Source of the DNA: Fodinicurvata sediminis DSM 21159
Lineage (GTDB): Bacteria; Pseudomonadota; Alphaproteobacteria; Kiloniellales; DSM-21159
Length of the DNA stretch: 64,000 bases
Assembly (NCBI RefSeq): GCF_000420625.1
Contig: NZ_ATVH01000019.1
Coordinates: 111,248 to 175,247 of the forward strand
Direction: 5' to 3'
This document shows, one piece after another, positions 16,647 through 25,490 of the stretch. Every line of letters begins with the position of its first letter. Positions within the stretch are counted from its first letter, which is position 1. The notes below the pieces were generated by a model. It was not told the DNA's origin. It saw nothing but the letters and a program-made list of their open reading frames with translations, and did not search any database. A program made the position numbers and the translations under genes.

Positions 16647-18086
16647 ATGAAGGCTGAGTCGGTTTTTATCGATGGATCTTGGAGGAAGTCTTCCAACGGT
16701 CAGACCTTGGACATGGTTGCACCGTCAACCGGGGAAAAGATTGGTGTCATAGCGCGCGGCACGGCCGAGGATATCAATGCTGCGGTTGCCGCTGCGAGAA
16801 AGGCCTTCGAGGGGGTCTGGGGGCAGATGCCCGCCGTGGAGCGCGGACGACTGCTTTCGAAACTCGGACAAGCCATCCTCGATCATGAGGATGAACTGAC
16901 GGATCTGGAAGCGCTCGATACCGGTAAACCGCTCAAGCTGGCACGCGGAGACATAAAGGCGGCCGCACGTTACTTTGAATACTACGGTGGAGCCGCCGAC
17001 AAGCTTCACGGCGAAACCATTCCATTCCTCTCAGGCTATCAGGTTATGATCCTGAGGGAGCCTCGCGGGGTGACCGGCCACATCATTCCCTGGAACTATC
17101 CCGCTCAGATGTTCGGCAGAGCGCTAGGAGCGGCCCTGGCTGGCGGCAATGCCACCGTGATGAAGCCAGCCGAGGAGGCTTGCCTGAGCGTAATCCGGCT
17201 TACTGAACTCGCAGCGGATGTCGGTTTCCCGGAAGGTGCCATCAATATCGTGCCAGGTGTTGGAGAGGAGGCCGGTGCCGCGCTGAGCGCGCATCCCGAC
17301 CTGGACCTCATTTCCTTCACGGGGTCTCCCGAGGTTGGAACAATCATCCAGAAGACAGCTGCGGACAATCATGTTCCCTGTGTGCTCGAGTTGGGTGGCA
17401 AATCCCCTCAGATCGTTTTTCCGGACGCGGATCAGGAAAAAGCCATCGAATCTATCGTTGGCGCACTCGTTCAGAATACGGGACAGACCTGCTCGGCCGG
17501 AACCCGGGTCCTGATCGAACGTTCGATCTACGACGACTTCATGAATGCTCTGACCAAACGCTTCAAGCAGCTTCAGGCGGGCCCTCATGATCTCGATCTC
17601 AACTGTGGTCCGGTTATTTCGAAGGCGCAGCAAGAGCGTGTTCTGGGTTTCCTGGAGCGTGCGGAGAAAGACGGCATTGAAGTGGCCGCTCAGGGCAAGA
17701 TCCACGAAAAGGCGCCTGAAGGCGGCTACTACGTCCCTCCAACCCTCTATCGTGTCGTTCCACGTGATCATGAGCTCGCCAAGGAAGAGGTGTTTGGGCC
17801 GGTCCTGTCGGCCATCCCATTCGACGACGAAGCGGACGCCATCCGTCTGGCAAACAGTACGGATTATGGATTAATCGCAGGAATCTGGACCAACTCCGGC
17901 GCTCGGCAAATGCGTCTCGCCAAAGGTGTGCGAGTCGGACAGGTCTACATCAACGGCTATGGTGCCGGTGGTGGGATCGAGCTTCCGTTCGGTGGCTTCA
18001 AGAAAAGCGGCCACGGACGCGAGAAGGGCTTTGAAGCCCTGAAGGAATTCACCGTCACCAAGACAGTGGTGATCAACCACGGGTGA
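16647..18086 (+). CDS. NAD(P)-dependent aldehyde dehydrogenase
   Basis: Oxidises an aldehyde to the acid in the cytoplasm. 479 residues, the usual ALDH length; the ATG at 16647 follows GGGAGGAAAC, while a longer frame from 16590 has no ribosome site. Motifs: IIPWNYPAQMF, the cofactor GSPEVG loop, catalytic Glu in LELGGKSPQIVF and catalytic Cys in NTGQTCSAGTRV, then EEVFGPVLSAIPF. Nearest well-known relatives are betaine/aminobutyraldehyde-type ALDHs. First gene of an operon with TRAP system 3, an alcohol dehydrogenase, CoA-transferase and CitE-like lyase, so the aldehyde is probably made by that alcohol dehydrogenase. Confidence 0.92.
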   Translation: MKAESVFIDGSWRKSSNGQTLDMVAPSTGEKIGVIARGTAEDINAAVAAARKAFEGVWGQMPAVERGRLLSKLGQAILDHEDELTDLEALDTGKPLKLARGDIKAAARYFEYYGGAADKLHGETIPFLSGYQVMILREPRGVTGHIIPWNYPAQMFGRALGAALAGGNATVMKPAEEACLSVIRLTELAADVGFPEGAINIVPGVGEEAGAALSAHPDLDLISFTGSPEVGTIIQKTAADNHVPCVLELGGKSPQIVFPDADQEKAIESIVGALVQNTGQTCSAGTRVLIERSIYDDFMNALTKRFKQLQAGPHDLDLNCGPVISKAQQERVLGFLERAEKDGIEVAAQGKIHEKAPEGGYYVPPTLYRVVPRDHELAKEEVFGPVLSAIPFDDEADAIRLANSTDYGLIAGIWTNSGARQMRLAKGVRVGQVYINGYGAGGGIELPFGGFKKSGHGREKGFEALKEFTVTKTVVINHG

Positions 18087-18131
18087 ATCCGAATCTACAA
18101 TTCTCAGTAAAAACACTAGGGAGGAAAACTG

Positions 18132-19142
18132 ATGAAACGAACAGCTATTGTTGTGTCTCTGTCCGCGATGTTGGCGGCAAGCGTTGCACCTGGAGCTATG
18201 GCTCAAGGGCAGGATGTCCGTCTGGGCCATGTCTTCGCCACGGACAGCCCGGTAGACAACGCCAGCAAGGCCTTCGCGCAGTGCGTTACCGACGATACCG
18301 GAGGTGACATATCCGTCACCGTATTCCCGGATAGCCAGCTTGGTGGCGACGAATCACTTGGGCGGGATCTTTCGCGGGGTGGACTGGAGCTTGCGTTTCT
18401 GAACCCAGGGTCCTTGACCGGGTTGGATCCGCTCCTCGACATTCACTATCTGCCCTACATCGTGAGCTCCTTCGAGGAAGCCGACGAAGTCTTCTACAAT
18501 CCGGATGGGGTGCTCCAGACAACGATCCGGGAGACGCTTGCCGAACACGGCATGAAGTCTCTGGATTTCTTTGAGCTGGAATTCCGGGCCGTTACGAATT
18601 CGGAAAGGGCAGTGGAATCCGTTTCCGACCTGGAAGGACTCAAGCTGCGCGTTCCCGGGTCGATCTCCATTCGCTCCTTCTTTGACGCTGCAGGCGTTCA
18701 GACCGTGACCCTTCCCTTTCCTGAACTTTTCGTGGCCCTGCAACAGGGCACTGTCGATGGTCAGGACAACGGCGCGAGCATCACGTACAACTCCCGGCTT
18801 TTCGAGGCACAGGAGTATATGACTCTGACGAATCACGTCTACGCCATGGGCACGATCACAGCCAGTGACCACTTCTGGCAGCAGCTTTCAGATGAGAACA
18901 AGGACATCATCAGTGCTTGTGCTACAGAAGCGGCAACCAATCAGATCGAAGACAATCGTGCAAAGAATGCCCAGTATCTGGAGGGTATCCAGGAAGGCGG
19001 CGTTGAAGTTCATGAACTGTCCGCTGAGGAAATGGAAAAGTTCGTTGAAATCGGGCGCTCTCTATGGACCGAGCTGGAGGATACCTACGGCGCAGAACGC
19101 ATCCAGGCACTGAAAGAGGAAGTCGGCGCCACCGATGAGTAA
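18132..19142 (+). CDS. dctP: TRAP transporter substrate-binding protein (DctP family), system 3
   Basis: 336-residue periplasmic binding protein with signal peptide MKRTAIVVSLSAMLAASVAPGAMAQ and strong ribosome site GGGAGGAAAACTG. DctP marks: LGHVFATDSPVDNASKAFAQCV, FPDSQLGGDESLGRDLSRGG, the ligand arginine block GLKLRVPGSISIRSFF, and FPELFVALQQGTVDGQDNG. Its 3' end overlaps dctQ by 8 bp, tighter than the other TRAP systems of the window. Ligand inferred to be the substrate of the surrounding alcohol/acid-CoA pathway. Confidence 0.92.
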   Translation: MKRTAIVVSLSAMLAASVAPGAMAQGQDVRLGHVFATDSPVDNASKAFAQCVTDDTGGDISVTVFPDSQLGGDESLGRDLSRGGLELAFLNPGSLTGLDPLLDIHYLPYIVSSFEEADEVFYNPDGVLQTTIRETLAEHGMKSLDFFELEFRAVTNSERAVESVSDLEGLKLRVPGSISIRSFFDAAGVQTVTLPFPELFVALQQGTVDGQDNGASITYNSRLFEAQEYMTLTNHVYAMGTITASDHFWQQLSDENKDIISACATEAATNQIEDNRAKNAQYLEGIQEGGVEVHELSAEEMEKFVEIGRSLWTELEDTYGAERIQALKEEVGATDE

Positions 19143-19689
19143 CGCCGCGAACGGCACCAAGGAGACCGCCCCGAAAAAGGGGCGGTCTCTGCTGGGGGCC
19201 TTTGACAAACTGGAAGACAGCCTCGCAGCTTTGGAAAAACGCGTGGCGGCGGTTTCCCTAGTCGTGATGATATTTGCGATCCTGGTGACGATTTTGGCGA
19301 GGTTCTTCAACCTTCCCATACCAAGCCTCGGGGAATATGCGCTTGTCGCCATGTCACCCATGGCATTTGTAGGTGCTGCCTTCTGCAGTTACATGCATCA
19401 CCACATCACGATCGACGTAGCTGAACTGCTTAAGAACAGGTTACTCAAGACCATTCTCAGGGGTGCAGCTTCGGTTGCAATGGCAACATTTGCGGCCATT
19501 TTCACATGGCTTGCCTGGGACCTGCTAATTTACGCCTATTCCTCGGGTGAGAGCCTGATTGACCTCGGTACTCCTGTCTGGATCCCGATGGGCTTCATGG
19601 TCCTGGGAGCAGCTTTCATGTTCATTCATGCTGCCTTTGACGTTATCCGGCTTTGCACGGGAATGCCGCGCACGGGAGGTGAGGCATGA
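19135..19689 (+). CDS. dctQ: TRAP transporter small permease (DctQ), system 3
   Basis: 184 residues with a longer hydrophilic N-terminus (about 40 residues containing APKKGRSLLG) before four membrane helices. DctQ pattern: LPIPSLGEYALVAMSPMAFVGAAFCSYMHHHITIDV, with a polar loop and ITIDV as usual before helix 3. Starts inside the end of dctP and overlaps dctM by 4 bp (ATGA). The extra N-terminal stretch encodes a GC hairpin (see 19163-19188). Confidence 0.88.
   Translation: MSNAANGTKETAPKKGRSLLGAFDKLEDSLAALEKRVAAVSLVVMIFAILVTILARFFNLPIPSLGEYALVAMSPMAFVGAAFCSYMHHHITIDVAELLKNRLLKTILRGAASVAMATFAAIFTWLAWDLLIYAYSSGESLIDLGTPVWIPMGFMVLGAAFMFIHAAFDVIRLCTGMPRTGGEA
19163..19188 (+). repeat. Hairpin inside the 5' end of dctQ (system 3)
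   Basis: Perfect 10-bp inverted repeat (AGACCGCCCC / GGGGCGGTCT) with loop GAAAAA, 21 bp past the dctP stop codon region. It lies within dctQ codons 10-18 because dctP and dctQ overlap. Position after the binding-protein gene mirrors the intergenic hairpins of the other importers. Confidence 0.65.
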
Positions 19690-20963
19690 GCCTGGTCATC
19701 ATTGGATTATTCGGCCTGCTCCTGATCGGCACACCTATTGCCGCAGCATTTGCTCTTGTCGTTTTCTTGAACGATGAGCGTCTGAATGTCTGGCTGGATT
19801 CCCTGAGCAATATTCCTTACGACAGCGTCTCGAGTTTCGCGCTGGTTGCCATCCCACTCTTCATCCTGCTGGGTGAAATCATAAACCGAGGCGGGATCGC
19901 TGCTTCGTTATCCGCTCTTGCCGACAAGCTGTTACGGCGAATAAGAGCGTCGTTTGGCTACGTGATGATCGCAGCCAGTGCCTTCTTGGGTGCTATCACG
20001 GGGTCATCTGTTGCCACCGTTGCGGCGATTGGTTCAACACTCGGCCCGGAGATGGACGCACGTGGTTATCCCAAGGGATATACCGCGTCCCTGAATGCAG
20101 CCTCGGGACTTCTTGGCGTTCTGATACCGCCGTCCATCCCTTTGATTATCTATGGCGCTACAGTCGGTGTCTCGATCACAGAGCTATTCGTGGCCACGAT
20201 TGTGCCGGGAGCACTTCTGGTGCTCACATTTTCGACTGTTCACTGGTTTCGCTCGAAAGCAGTCCTGTCCGGCGGTCATGAAACAAAGGCTGATGCCGGA
20301 GTTCTCGAAAACCTGAGTAAGCGGAAAACAAGATCACGGGCTGTGGCATCTCTTTTCCTGCCGGTCATCGTTCTTGGTGGGATCTACGGTGGCATTTTCA
20401 CGCCTACCGAAGCCGCGGCCGCAGCATGTATCTACGCCATTGCAGTCGTGCTCCTGCAACGCGCACTGAACCTGGAAGGCCTGGTTCAAACCTTCTATGC
20501 AGCCGTCTTACCGGCAGGTGCGATACTCTTGATTATCGCAATGACAGGCGTACTCAACAGGGCGCTGATCCTGAATCAGGTTCCTCAGGACCTGGCTGTG
20601 TACATGACCGGGTTGTTCGCTGATCCCATCCTGTTTCTCATTGCCGTGAACCTGCTGCTCTTTGCTGTGGGCATGTTCATGGAGACGAATGCTGCAGTGC
20701 TCCTGATGGGGCCGCTGCTTGCGCCCTCGGCCGTCCAGTTCGGCATCGACCCGGTCCACTTTGCGATCATCGTTGTAACGAACATTGAGATCGGCCTGCT
20801 GACTCCGCCATTGGCCGCGAATCTCTACGTCGCCGCCAGAACCAACAATGTGCACATTGTCCAGATGTTAAGGCATTTCGGTTGGTTTATCGGGGCGGCC
20901 ATTGTCGCGCTTGCACTCCTCACTTTCATTCCGGGCCTTTCGCTCTGGTACCGTCTCTTCTGA
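19686..20963 (+). CDS. dctM: TRAP transporter large permease (DctM), system 3
   Basis: 425-residue, about twelve-helix carrier with family blocks: LVAIPLFILLGEIINRGGIAASL, AITGSSVATVAAIGSTLGPEM, SGLLGVLIPPSIPLIIYG, IFTPTEAAAAACIYAI and IEIGLLTPPLAANLYV. No truncation. Ends 14 bp before the alcohol dehydrogenase start, so the enzymes downstream are very likely on the same transcript. Confidence 0.93.
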   Translation: MSLVIIGLFGLLLIGTPIAAAFALVVFLNDERLNVWLDSLSNIPYDSVSSFALVAIPLFILLGEIINRGGIAASLSALADKLLRRIRASFGYVMIAASAFLGAITGSSVATVAAIGSTLGPEMDARGYPKGYTASLNAASGLLGVLIPPSIPLIIYGATVGVSITELFVATIVPGALLVLTFSTVHWFRSKAVLSGGHETKADAGVLENLSKRKTRSRAVASLFLPVIVLGGIYGGIFTPTEAAAAACIYAIAVVLLQRALNLEGLVQTFYAAVLPAGAILLIIAMTGVLNRALILNQVPQDLAVYMTGLFADPILFLIAVNLLLFAVGMFMETNAAVLLMGPLLAPSAVQFGIDPVHFAIIVVTNIEIGLLTPPLAANLYVAARTNNVHIVQMLRHFGWFIGAAIVALALLTFIPGLSLWYRLF

Positions 20964-20977
20964 GAAGGAAACTCTTT

Positions 20978-22090
20978 ATGACGACTATCCCTGAAACCTC
21001 CCGCGCTGCGGTTCTGAGAGCCTTTGGAGATCCTCTGGCAATCGAAGATGTTCCCATTCCTGATAAACTGGAGTCTTCCTCGCTTCTGGTGAAAACCTCG
21101 GCCTGCTCGATCTGTGGAACAGACGTGCATCTTGCGAGTGGATCGCTTGCGCTTCCGGTTAACCTGCCTGTCATCATTGGTCATGAAATGACCGGACGTA
21201 TTGTGGCCATGGGAGAGAATGCCAGCCGTGACAGCGTTGGACGGGATTTGAAAATTGGAGATCGGATCCTCTGGACACATACATCTTGCGGATCCTGCTA
21301 TTACTGTACCGTCGCCAAGCAGCCTACACTTTGCGAGAATCGCCGTGCCTACATGTACGAGACGATGGCCGAGTACCCCTACCTGCTCGGCGGATTTTCA
21401 GAATACGGTTACGTCATGCCGCAGTCGGGCCGCATCAAGGTCCCCGAAGCTGTAAGCGATGACCTTGCCAGCCTTTGTTCCTGCGCGTTCCGCTCGGTCA
21501 TGAACGCGATGAACAATCTTGGCGAAATCGAGGCGCATGAGCATGTCGTTATTCAAGGTGTCGGCCCTCTTGGTCTGCTCGCCACTGCAGTCGCCCGCGC
21601 GCGGGGGGCACGCAGTGTCATTGCAATCGGTGCTCCAGAAGTACGTCTCGATTTGGCTGGAGAATTGGGAGCGGAGCATACGCTCTCGATCGAGGGTACC
21701 ACTCACGAAGAGCGCCTGGAAAAGATCCATAGTCTGACTGAAGGCCGAGGCGCTGATATCGTAATGGAATTCACCGGGCACCCGGCGGCCTTCAATGAGG
21801 GGCTTGATATCACCCGAAAGGGGGGGCGGTACTGCATCGTTGGCCAGCTTGGCGACAAGGACACCACGATCAAACCCTCCACGATTGTGAAGAAGAATAT
21901 CAATGTTATCGGTGCGTTCTCCGGGGATTCGCGCAGTTATTGGCAAGCTCTGGAGTTTACGGCTCAATATGCTTCCCAGATCCCCATGTCGAAAATCCTG
22001 AGCAACAGATACGCACTGGATGACGTGAATACGGCTCTTCAGCGCATGAAAGCCTTCCAGGAAGTCAAACCCGTAATCGAGTTCGCATGA
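20978..22090 (+). CDS. Zinc-dependent alcohol dehydrogenase (MDR family)
   Basis: Oxidises a secondary or primary alcohol with NAD(P). 370 residues from the ATG at 20978 (GAGAAGGAAAC upstream). Catalytic zinc: CSICGTDVHLASG and GHEMTGRI; structural zinc cysteines in CGSCYYCTVAKQPTLC (about 98-113); Rossmann glycine run QGVGPLGLLATAVARARGA. Resembles the threonine/sorbitol dehydrogenase branch. Overlaps the CoA-transferase by 4 bp (ATGA). Inferred first oxidative step, with the aldehyde dehydrogenase at the operon head taking the product. Confidence 0.9.
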   Translation: MTTIPETSRAAVLRAFGDPLAIEDVPIPDKLESSSLLVKTSACSICGTDVHLASGSLALPVNLPVIIGHEMTGRIVAMGENASRDSVGRDLKIGDRILWTHTSCGSCYYCTVAKQPTLCENRRAYMYETMAEYPYLLGGFSEYGYVMPQSGRIKVPEAVSDDLASLCSCAFRSVMNAMNNLGEIEAHEHVVIQGVGPLGLLATAVARARGARSVIAIGAPEVRLDLAGELGAEHTLSIEGTTHEERLEKIHSLTEGRGADIVMEFTGHPAAFNEGLDITRKGGRYCIVGQLGDKDTTIKPSTIVKKNINVIGAFSGDSRSYWQALEFTAQYASQIPMSKILSNRYALDDVNTALQRMKAFQEVKPVIEFA

Positions 22091-23307
22091 CAATGAGAGA
22101 ACAGGCGATGCATTCCTATGATGCGCAGGCCACTGGACCCCTCGAAGGGGTTCGGGTGCTGGATATGTCGCGCCTTGTAGCGGGCAATATGAGCACGCAT
22201 GTGCTGGCGGATTACGGTGCCGATGTCATCAAGATCGAACGTCCGGGAAGCGGCGATGATCTGCGGAACTGGCGCTGCGAAGACACCGATATTTACTGGA
22301 AGGTTTATGCCCGAAACAAACGTAGTTTTGCCGTCGATATAAAGTCCGAGGAAGGAAAACGCGACCTCCTCGATTTGATCGATACCGCCCAGGTTCTTGT
22401 CGAAAACTTCTTGCCCGGGACATTGGAAAAATGGGGCATGGGGCCGGAGGATCTTCATCGCAGGAATCCGGATCTGATCATTCTCAGGGTCTCAGGGTGG
22501 GGCCAAACCGGGCCTTATAAGAATCGCCCGGGTTTTGGCACCCTCGTGGAGGCGATGTCAGGCTGGGCTTATCTCAATGGCCATCCGGACAAGCCGCCAA
22601 CGCTTCCTCCACTCGCGATGGCGGATATGGTTGCCGGTCTCTATGGGGTAAGTGCGGTCTTGACGGCCTTGCGCGCTGTCGAAGTTGGGCAGAAGGGTGG
22701 CCAGGTTATCGACTTGTCGCTCTTTGAGCCCATTCTCTCGATCATATCCTCGGAGGCACTGAAGTATCAGCTTACTGGTGTCCCCACAGAACGCGCAGGA
22801 AATCAATCCACGCACACGGCACCGCGCAATGTCTATGTCTGTGCCGATGGTGGTTATGTCGCCATGTCGGGATCAATGCAGTCGATGGCGATGAAGATTC
22901 TGGATACGGTCGGCAGGCCCGAGCTCAAGGACGACCCGCGTTTCGCAACGAACGATGCACGTGTTGAGAACAGGGATGAGCTTGATGAAATCATCGGTTC
23001 CTTCATCAAGGAACGTTCACAAGCCGAAAACTTGGAATTGTTTGAAGCGGCAGGCGTCACCGTTGGGCCTGTGTGCTCGATAGCCGATCTCATGACCCAC
23101 CCTTATGTACTGGAACGCGAGGTTTTGGTTGACCTTCCCGACGAGGACGTAGGCAAGGTGCCCATGCACAACATTGTCCCGCGCATGAGTGGTACGCCAG
23201 GGGTGTTCAAGCGCCCGGCACCTAGACTGGGTGAACACAACGAGGAAATCGCGGATGAACTTGAACAGCGGCGTCGAAGCGGCACTACACCAAAGGATGA
23301 GACATGA
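22087..23307 (+). CDS. Class III CoA-transferase (CaiB/BaiF family)
   Basis: Moves CoA from a donor thioester (often succinyl-CoA) to a carboxylic acid. 406 residues; opening GPLEGVRVLDMSRLVAGN, ADYGADVIKIERPGSGDDLR, and the family's catalytic aspartate in LPPLAMADMVAGLYG (about residue 180). Overlaps the preceding dehydrogenase and the following lyase by 4 bp each. In itaconate- and citramalate-type pathways a class III CoA-transferase activates the acid for a CitE-like lyase, which is exactly the next gene; no hydratase is present here. Confidence 0.9.
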   Translation: MTMREQAMHSYDAQATGPLEGVRVLDMSRLVAGNMSTHVLADYGADVIKIERPGSGDDLRNWRCEDTDIYWKVYARNKRSFAVDIKSEEGKRDLLDLIDTAQVLVENFLPGTLEKWGMGPEDLHRRNPDLIILRVSGWGQTGPYKNRPGFGTLVEAMSGWAYLNGHPDKPPTLPPLAMADMVAGLYGVSAVLTALRAVEVGQKGGQVIDLSLFEPILSIISSEALKYQLTGVPTERAGNQSTHTAPRNVYVCADGGYVAMSGSMQSMAMKILDTVGRPELKDDPRFATNDARVENRDELDEIIGSFIKERSQAENLELFEAAGVTVGPVCSIADLMTHPYVLEREVLVDLPDEDVGKVPMHNIVPRMSGTPGVFKRPAPRLGEHNEEIADELEQRRRSGTTPKDET

Positions 23308-24197
23308 AGGAAAGATCCCTGCCGTTCTGGCGTTCGATACTTTTTGTCCCCGTGCTGAACGAGAAATTCGTCCGAGGCGCCCCAGGGCGAGGGGCGGACT
23401 GCATTCAACTTGACCTGGAGGATGCAATACCTCCGGATCAAAAGCAGGATGCACGGCATGCCCTCCCTGGTGTTTCAGATGCACTGGCGGGTCGGGGCTG
23501 TGAGGTGATCGTTCGAATAAACCGCCCTTTGAGAATGGCGATTCCTGATCTTGAGGCTGCCGTGCGTGAGTCCGTTTGTGCGGTGACCCTGCCGAAAGTC
23601 CCGTCTCCCGAGCATGTTCACGGCCTTGTCGAAGTCATCGAGGAAGTGGAGCGCGAACAGGGACTCGAGAGTGGGCATACGAAACTGATTGCCATGATCG
23701 AGACGGCTGAAGGTTTGCTTCGGATTAACGAGATTGCTGCGGCGCATCCCCGTGTCATCGGAATCATCGTCGGCCCGGAAGATCTCGCTGTTTCAATGGG
23801 CATGAAGCCAACACGCACTTCCCTGATGACCCCGAATGTACAGGCCGTGGCCGCAGCCAAAGCGGCTGGCTGTATGCCGCTCGGTTTTGTAGGTTCGATC
23901 GCAGGATTTACGGATCTGGAGAGTTACAGGTCAGTCATTAGGGAGGCGCGCGAACTGGGCTTCATGGGTGCTTTTGCAATTCACCCAAACCAGGTAGCTA
24001 TACTTAACGAGGAGTTTGCGCCTTCGCCTGCAGAAGTCGAGCAAGCTCGTGCGCTTGTGGCGGCCTTTGAGGAGGCCATGGCTGAGGGACGGGGCGCGGC
24101 TCAGTTTGAAGGCAAGATGATTGACCTGCCTGTCGTGGAACAGGCCAGGGCTATTCTGGAAGCGGACAGGAAGGTGCGCGTAAAGGCGAGCGCTTGA
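23304..24197 (+). CDS. CitE/HpcH-type CoA-ester lyase
   Basis: TIM-barrel Mg2+ enzyme of 297 residues, related to citrate lyase beta, malyl-CoA and citramalyl-CoA lyases. Visible marks: RSILFVPVLNEKFV, LDLEDAIPPDQK (metal-side acids), RINRP, LIAMIETAEGLLRINEIA with the metal-ligand glutamate, and VGPEDLAVSMG with its aspartate. Likely cleaves a hydroxyacyl-CoA made by the preceding CoA-transferase into acetyl-CoA (or propionyl-CoA) plus an oxo acid. Substrate is not readable from sequence. Confidence 0.88.
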   Translation: MKERSLPFWRSILFVPVLNEKFVRGAPGRGADCIQLDLEDAIPPDQKQDARHALPGVSDALAGRGCEVIVRINRPLRMAIPDLEAAVRESVCAVTLPKVPSPEHVHGLVEVIEEVEREQGLESGHTKLIAMIETAEGLLRINEIAAAHPRVIGIIVGPEDLAVSMGMKPTRTSLMTPNVQAVAAAKAAGCMPLGFVGSIAGFTDLESYRSVIREARELGFMGAFAIHPNQVAILNEEFAPSPAEVEQARALVAAFEEAMAEGRGAAQFEGKMIDLPVVEQARAILEADRKVRVKASA

Positions 24198-24221
24198 ACG
24201 CGACTCCGCGCTGGTGAGAAG

Positions 24222-25160
24222 ATGGATCTGAAGGATCTCAAGTGTGTTGTCGCAATCGCGGAAACCGGTTCCTTTATCCGTGCGTCCGAAAAGCTCAACA
24301 TGTCCCAGCCGTCGGTCAGTGCGCGAATTCGCATTCTCGAGGCGAACCTTGGGCTGTATCTGTTTGAACGCGAGACCCGGGGCGTTCGGATTACCCAGGA
24401 AGGACAGGAGCTGCTTCAGCACGCAAAGGTGATCCTTCGGCAAGTTTCCGAAGCGGAAGCCGACATGGTTTCCTACCGAAGCACACCGGTTGGATTGGTG
24501 CGGGTTGGGCTCCCAACCTCGTTGACGGCAATGCTCGCGGTACCCCTCCTGGAGCGCTGTATGAGCGATATGCCGAACGTCAAGTTGCGCCTGGTTGAGA
24601 GTATGTCCGGTTATCTCACCCAATGGCTGCGAGATGGAACATTGGATCTTTCGGTCACGTTCGGATCGAACCCGCCCCCAGATATCGAAGTGGAGCCTCT
24701 GGCCAGAGAGGATCTGCTGCTGGTGGGGAGAAGCGGCAGGGATATCGCAGCTTATCTGGATGAAGACGGATCCATGCCCATGTCTCGGCTATCGGAGGTC
24801 AATCTGATCTTGCCTGGGCCCGAACATGGCCTGCGCAGTCTTATTGATACGCAAGCCAGGCAACAGGCCGTGCCGATCAATGTCGCGATCGAAATTGATG
24901 CCTTCAGTGAAATCAAAAGGCTGGTTGCCAAGGGGCTTGGCTTCACTATCATGTCGTCGGCGGCCTACAATGACGGCATGGAGTGGTCTCTGGGCGCAGC
25001 AACGATTCGACGTCCAACGGTCTCGCGGGTCGTGAATTTGGCTTCCCTTTCCTCACGCACCTTGCCGCGCGCTGCCAAGGAGGTTGCTCTTCGTATAAGG
25101 GAGACCGTGCAACAGAAATCACAGGGTGAAGACTGGTTTGCCAGCGCGATCATCGAATGA
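24222..25160 (+). CDS. LysR family transcriptional regulator
   Basis: 312 residues: N-terminal winged helix-turn-helix (MDLKDLKCVVAIAETGSFIRASEKLNMSQPSVSARIRILE, about 1-40) and a C-terminal effector-binding domain in two lobes (from about 90). It follows the lyase gene by 24 bp in the same direction, so it belongs to the operon it probably controls, from a site such as the palindrome at 16546. The effector is presumably the imported acid or a CoA-pathway intermediate. Confidence 0.9.
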   Translation: MDLKDLKCVVAIAETGSFIRASEKLNMSQPSVSARIRILEANLGLYLFERETRGVRITQEGQELLQHAKVILRQVSEAEADMVSYRSTPVGLVRVGLPTSLTAMLAVPLLERCMSDMPNVKLRLVESMSGYLTQWLRDGTLDLSVTFGSNPPPDIEVEPLAREDLLLVGRSGRDIAAYLDEDGSMPMSRLSEVNLILPGPEHGLRSLIDTQARQQAVPINVAIEIDAFSEIKRLVAKGLGFTIMSSAAYNDGMEWSLGAATIRRPTVSRVVNLASLSSRTLPRAAKEVALRIRETVQQKSQGEDWFASAIIE

Positions 25161-25365
25161 GCCTCTGGCAGCTTCTGGATCCTATCGGCAACACCTTACC
25201 GGCAAAAGGTAGGGGACGGCTACTGCGCTATGACGGAACACACGGCCAGAGTTCTATGTGACTCAAACAAATGAAACCCTTGGTGCCAGCTACGGCTCAC
25301 GGGTTTGCAGAGTTGTGAACAGTCTATTATTATCTTGTTTTCAAAGGAAAAACTGAAAAGGTTGG

Positions 25366-25387
25366 CTGGGGGACCAGGACCCCCAGC
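25366..25387. terminator. Weak hairpin downstream of the LysR gene
   Basis: The 330 bp between the LysR gene and the Fic-like gene hold no gene. GCTGGGG and CCCCAGC form a 7-bp stem with an 8-nt loop, without a clear T run. A second small inverted repeat TGTGTCA-N8-TGACACA lies at 25441-25462. Either may end transcription; evidence is limited. Confidence 0.35.
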
Positions 25388-25490
25388 TTAAGCCGCAAAG
25401 GTCAGTGATTTCAATAAGACGCCGAAATCATTGATCAATTTGTGTCATACCTTGGTGACACAGTCCAGTGTAATCTGAGCTTTCATACCG

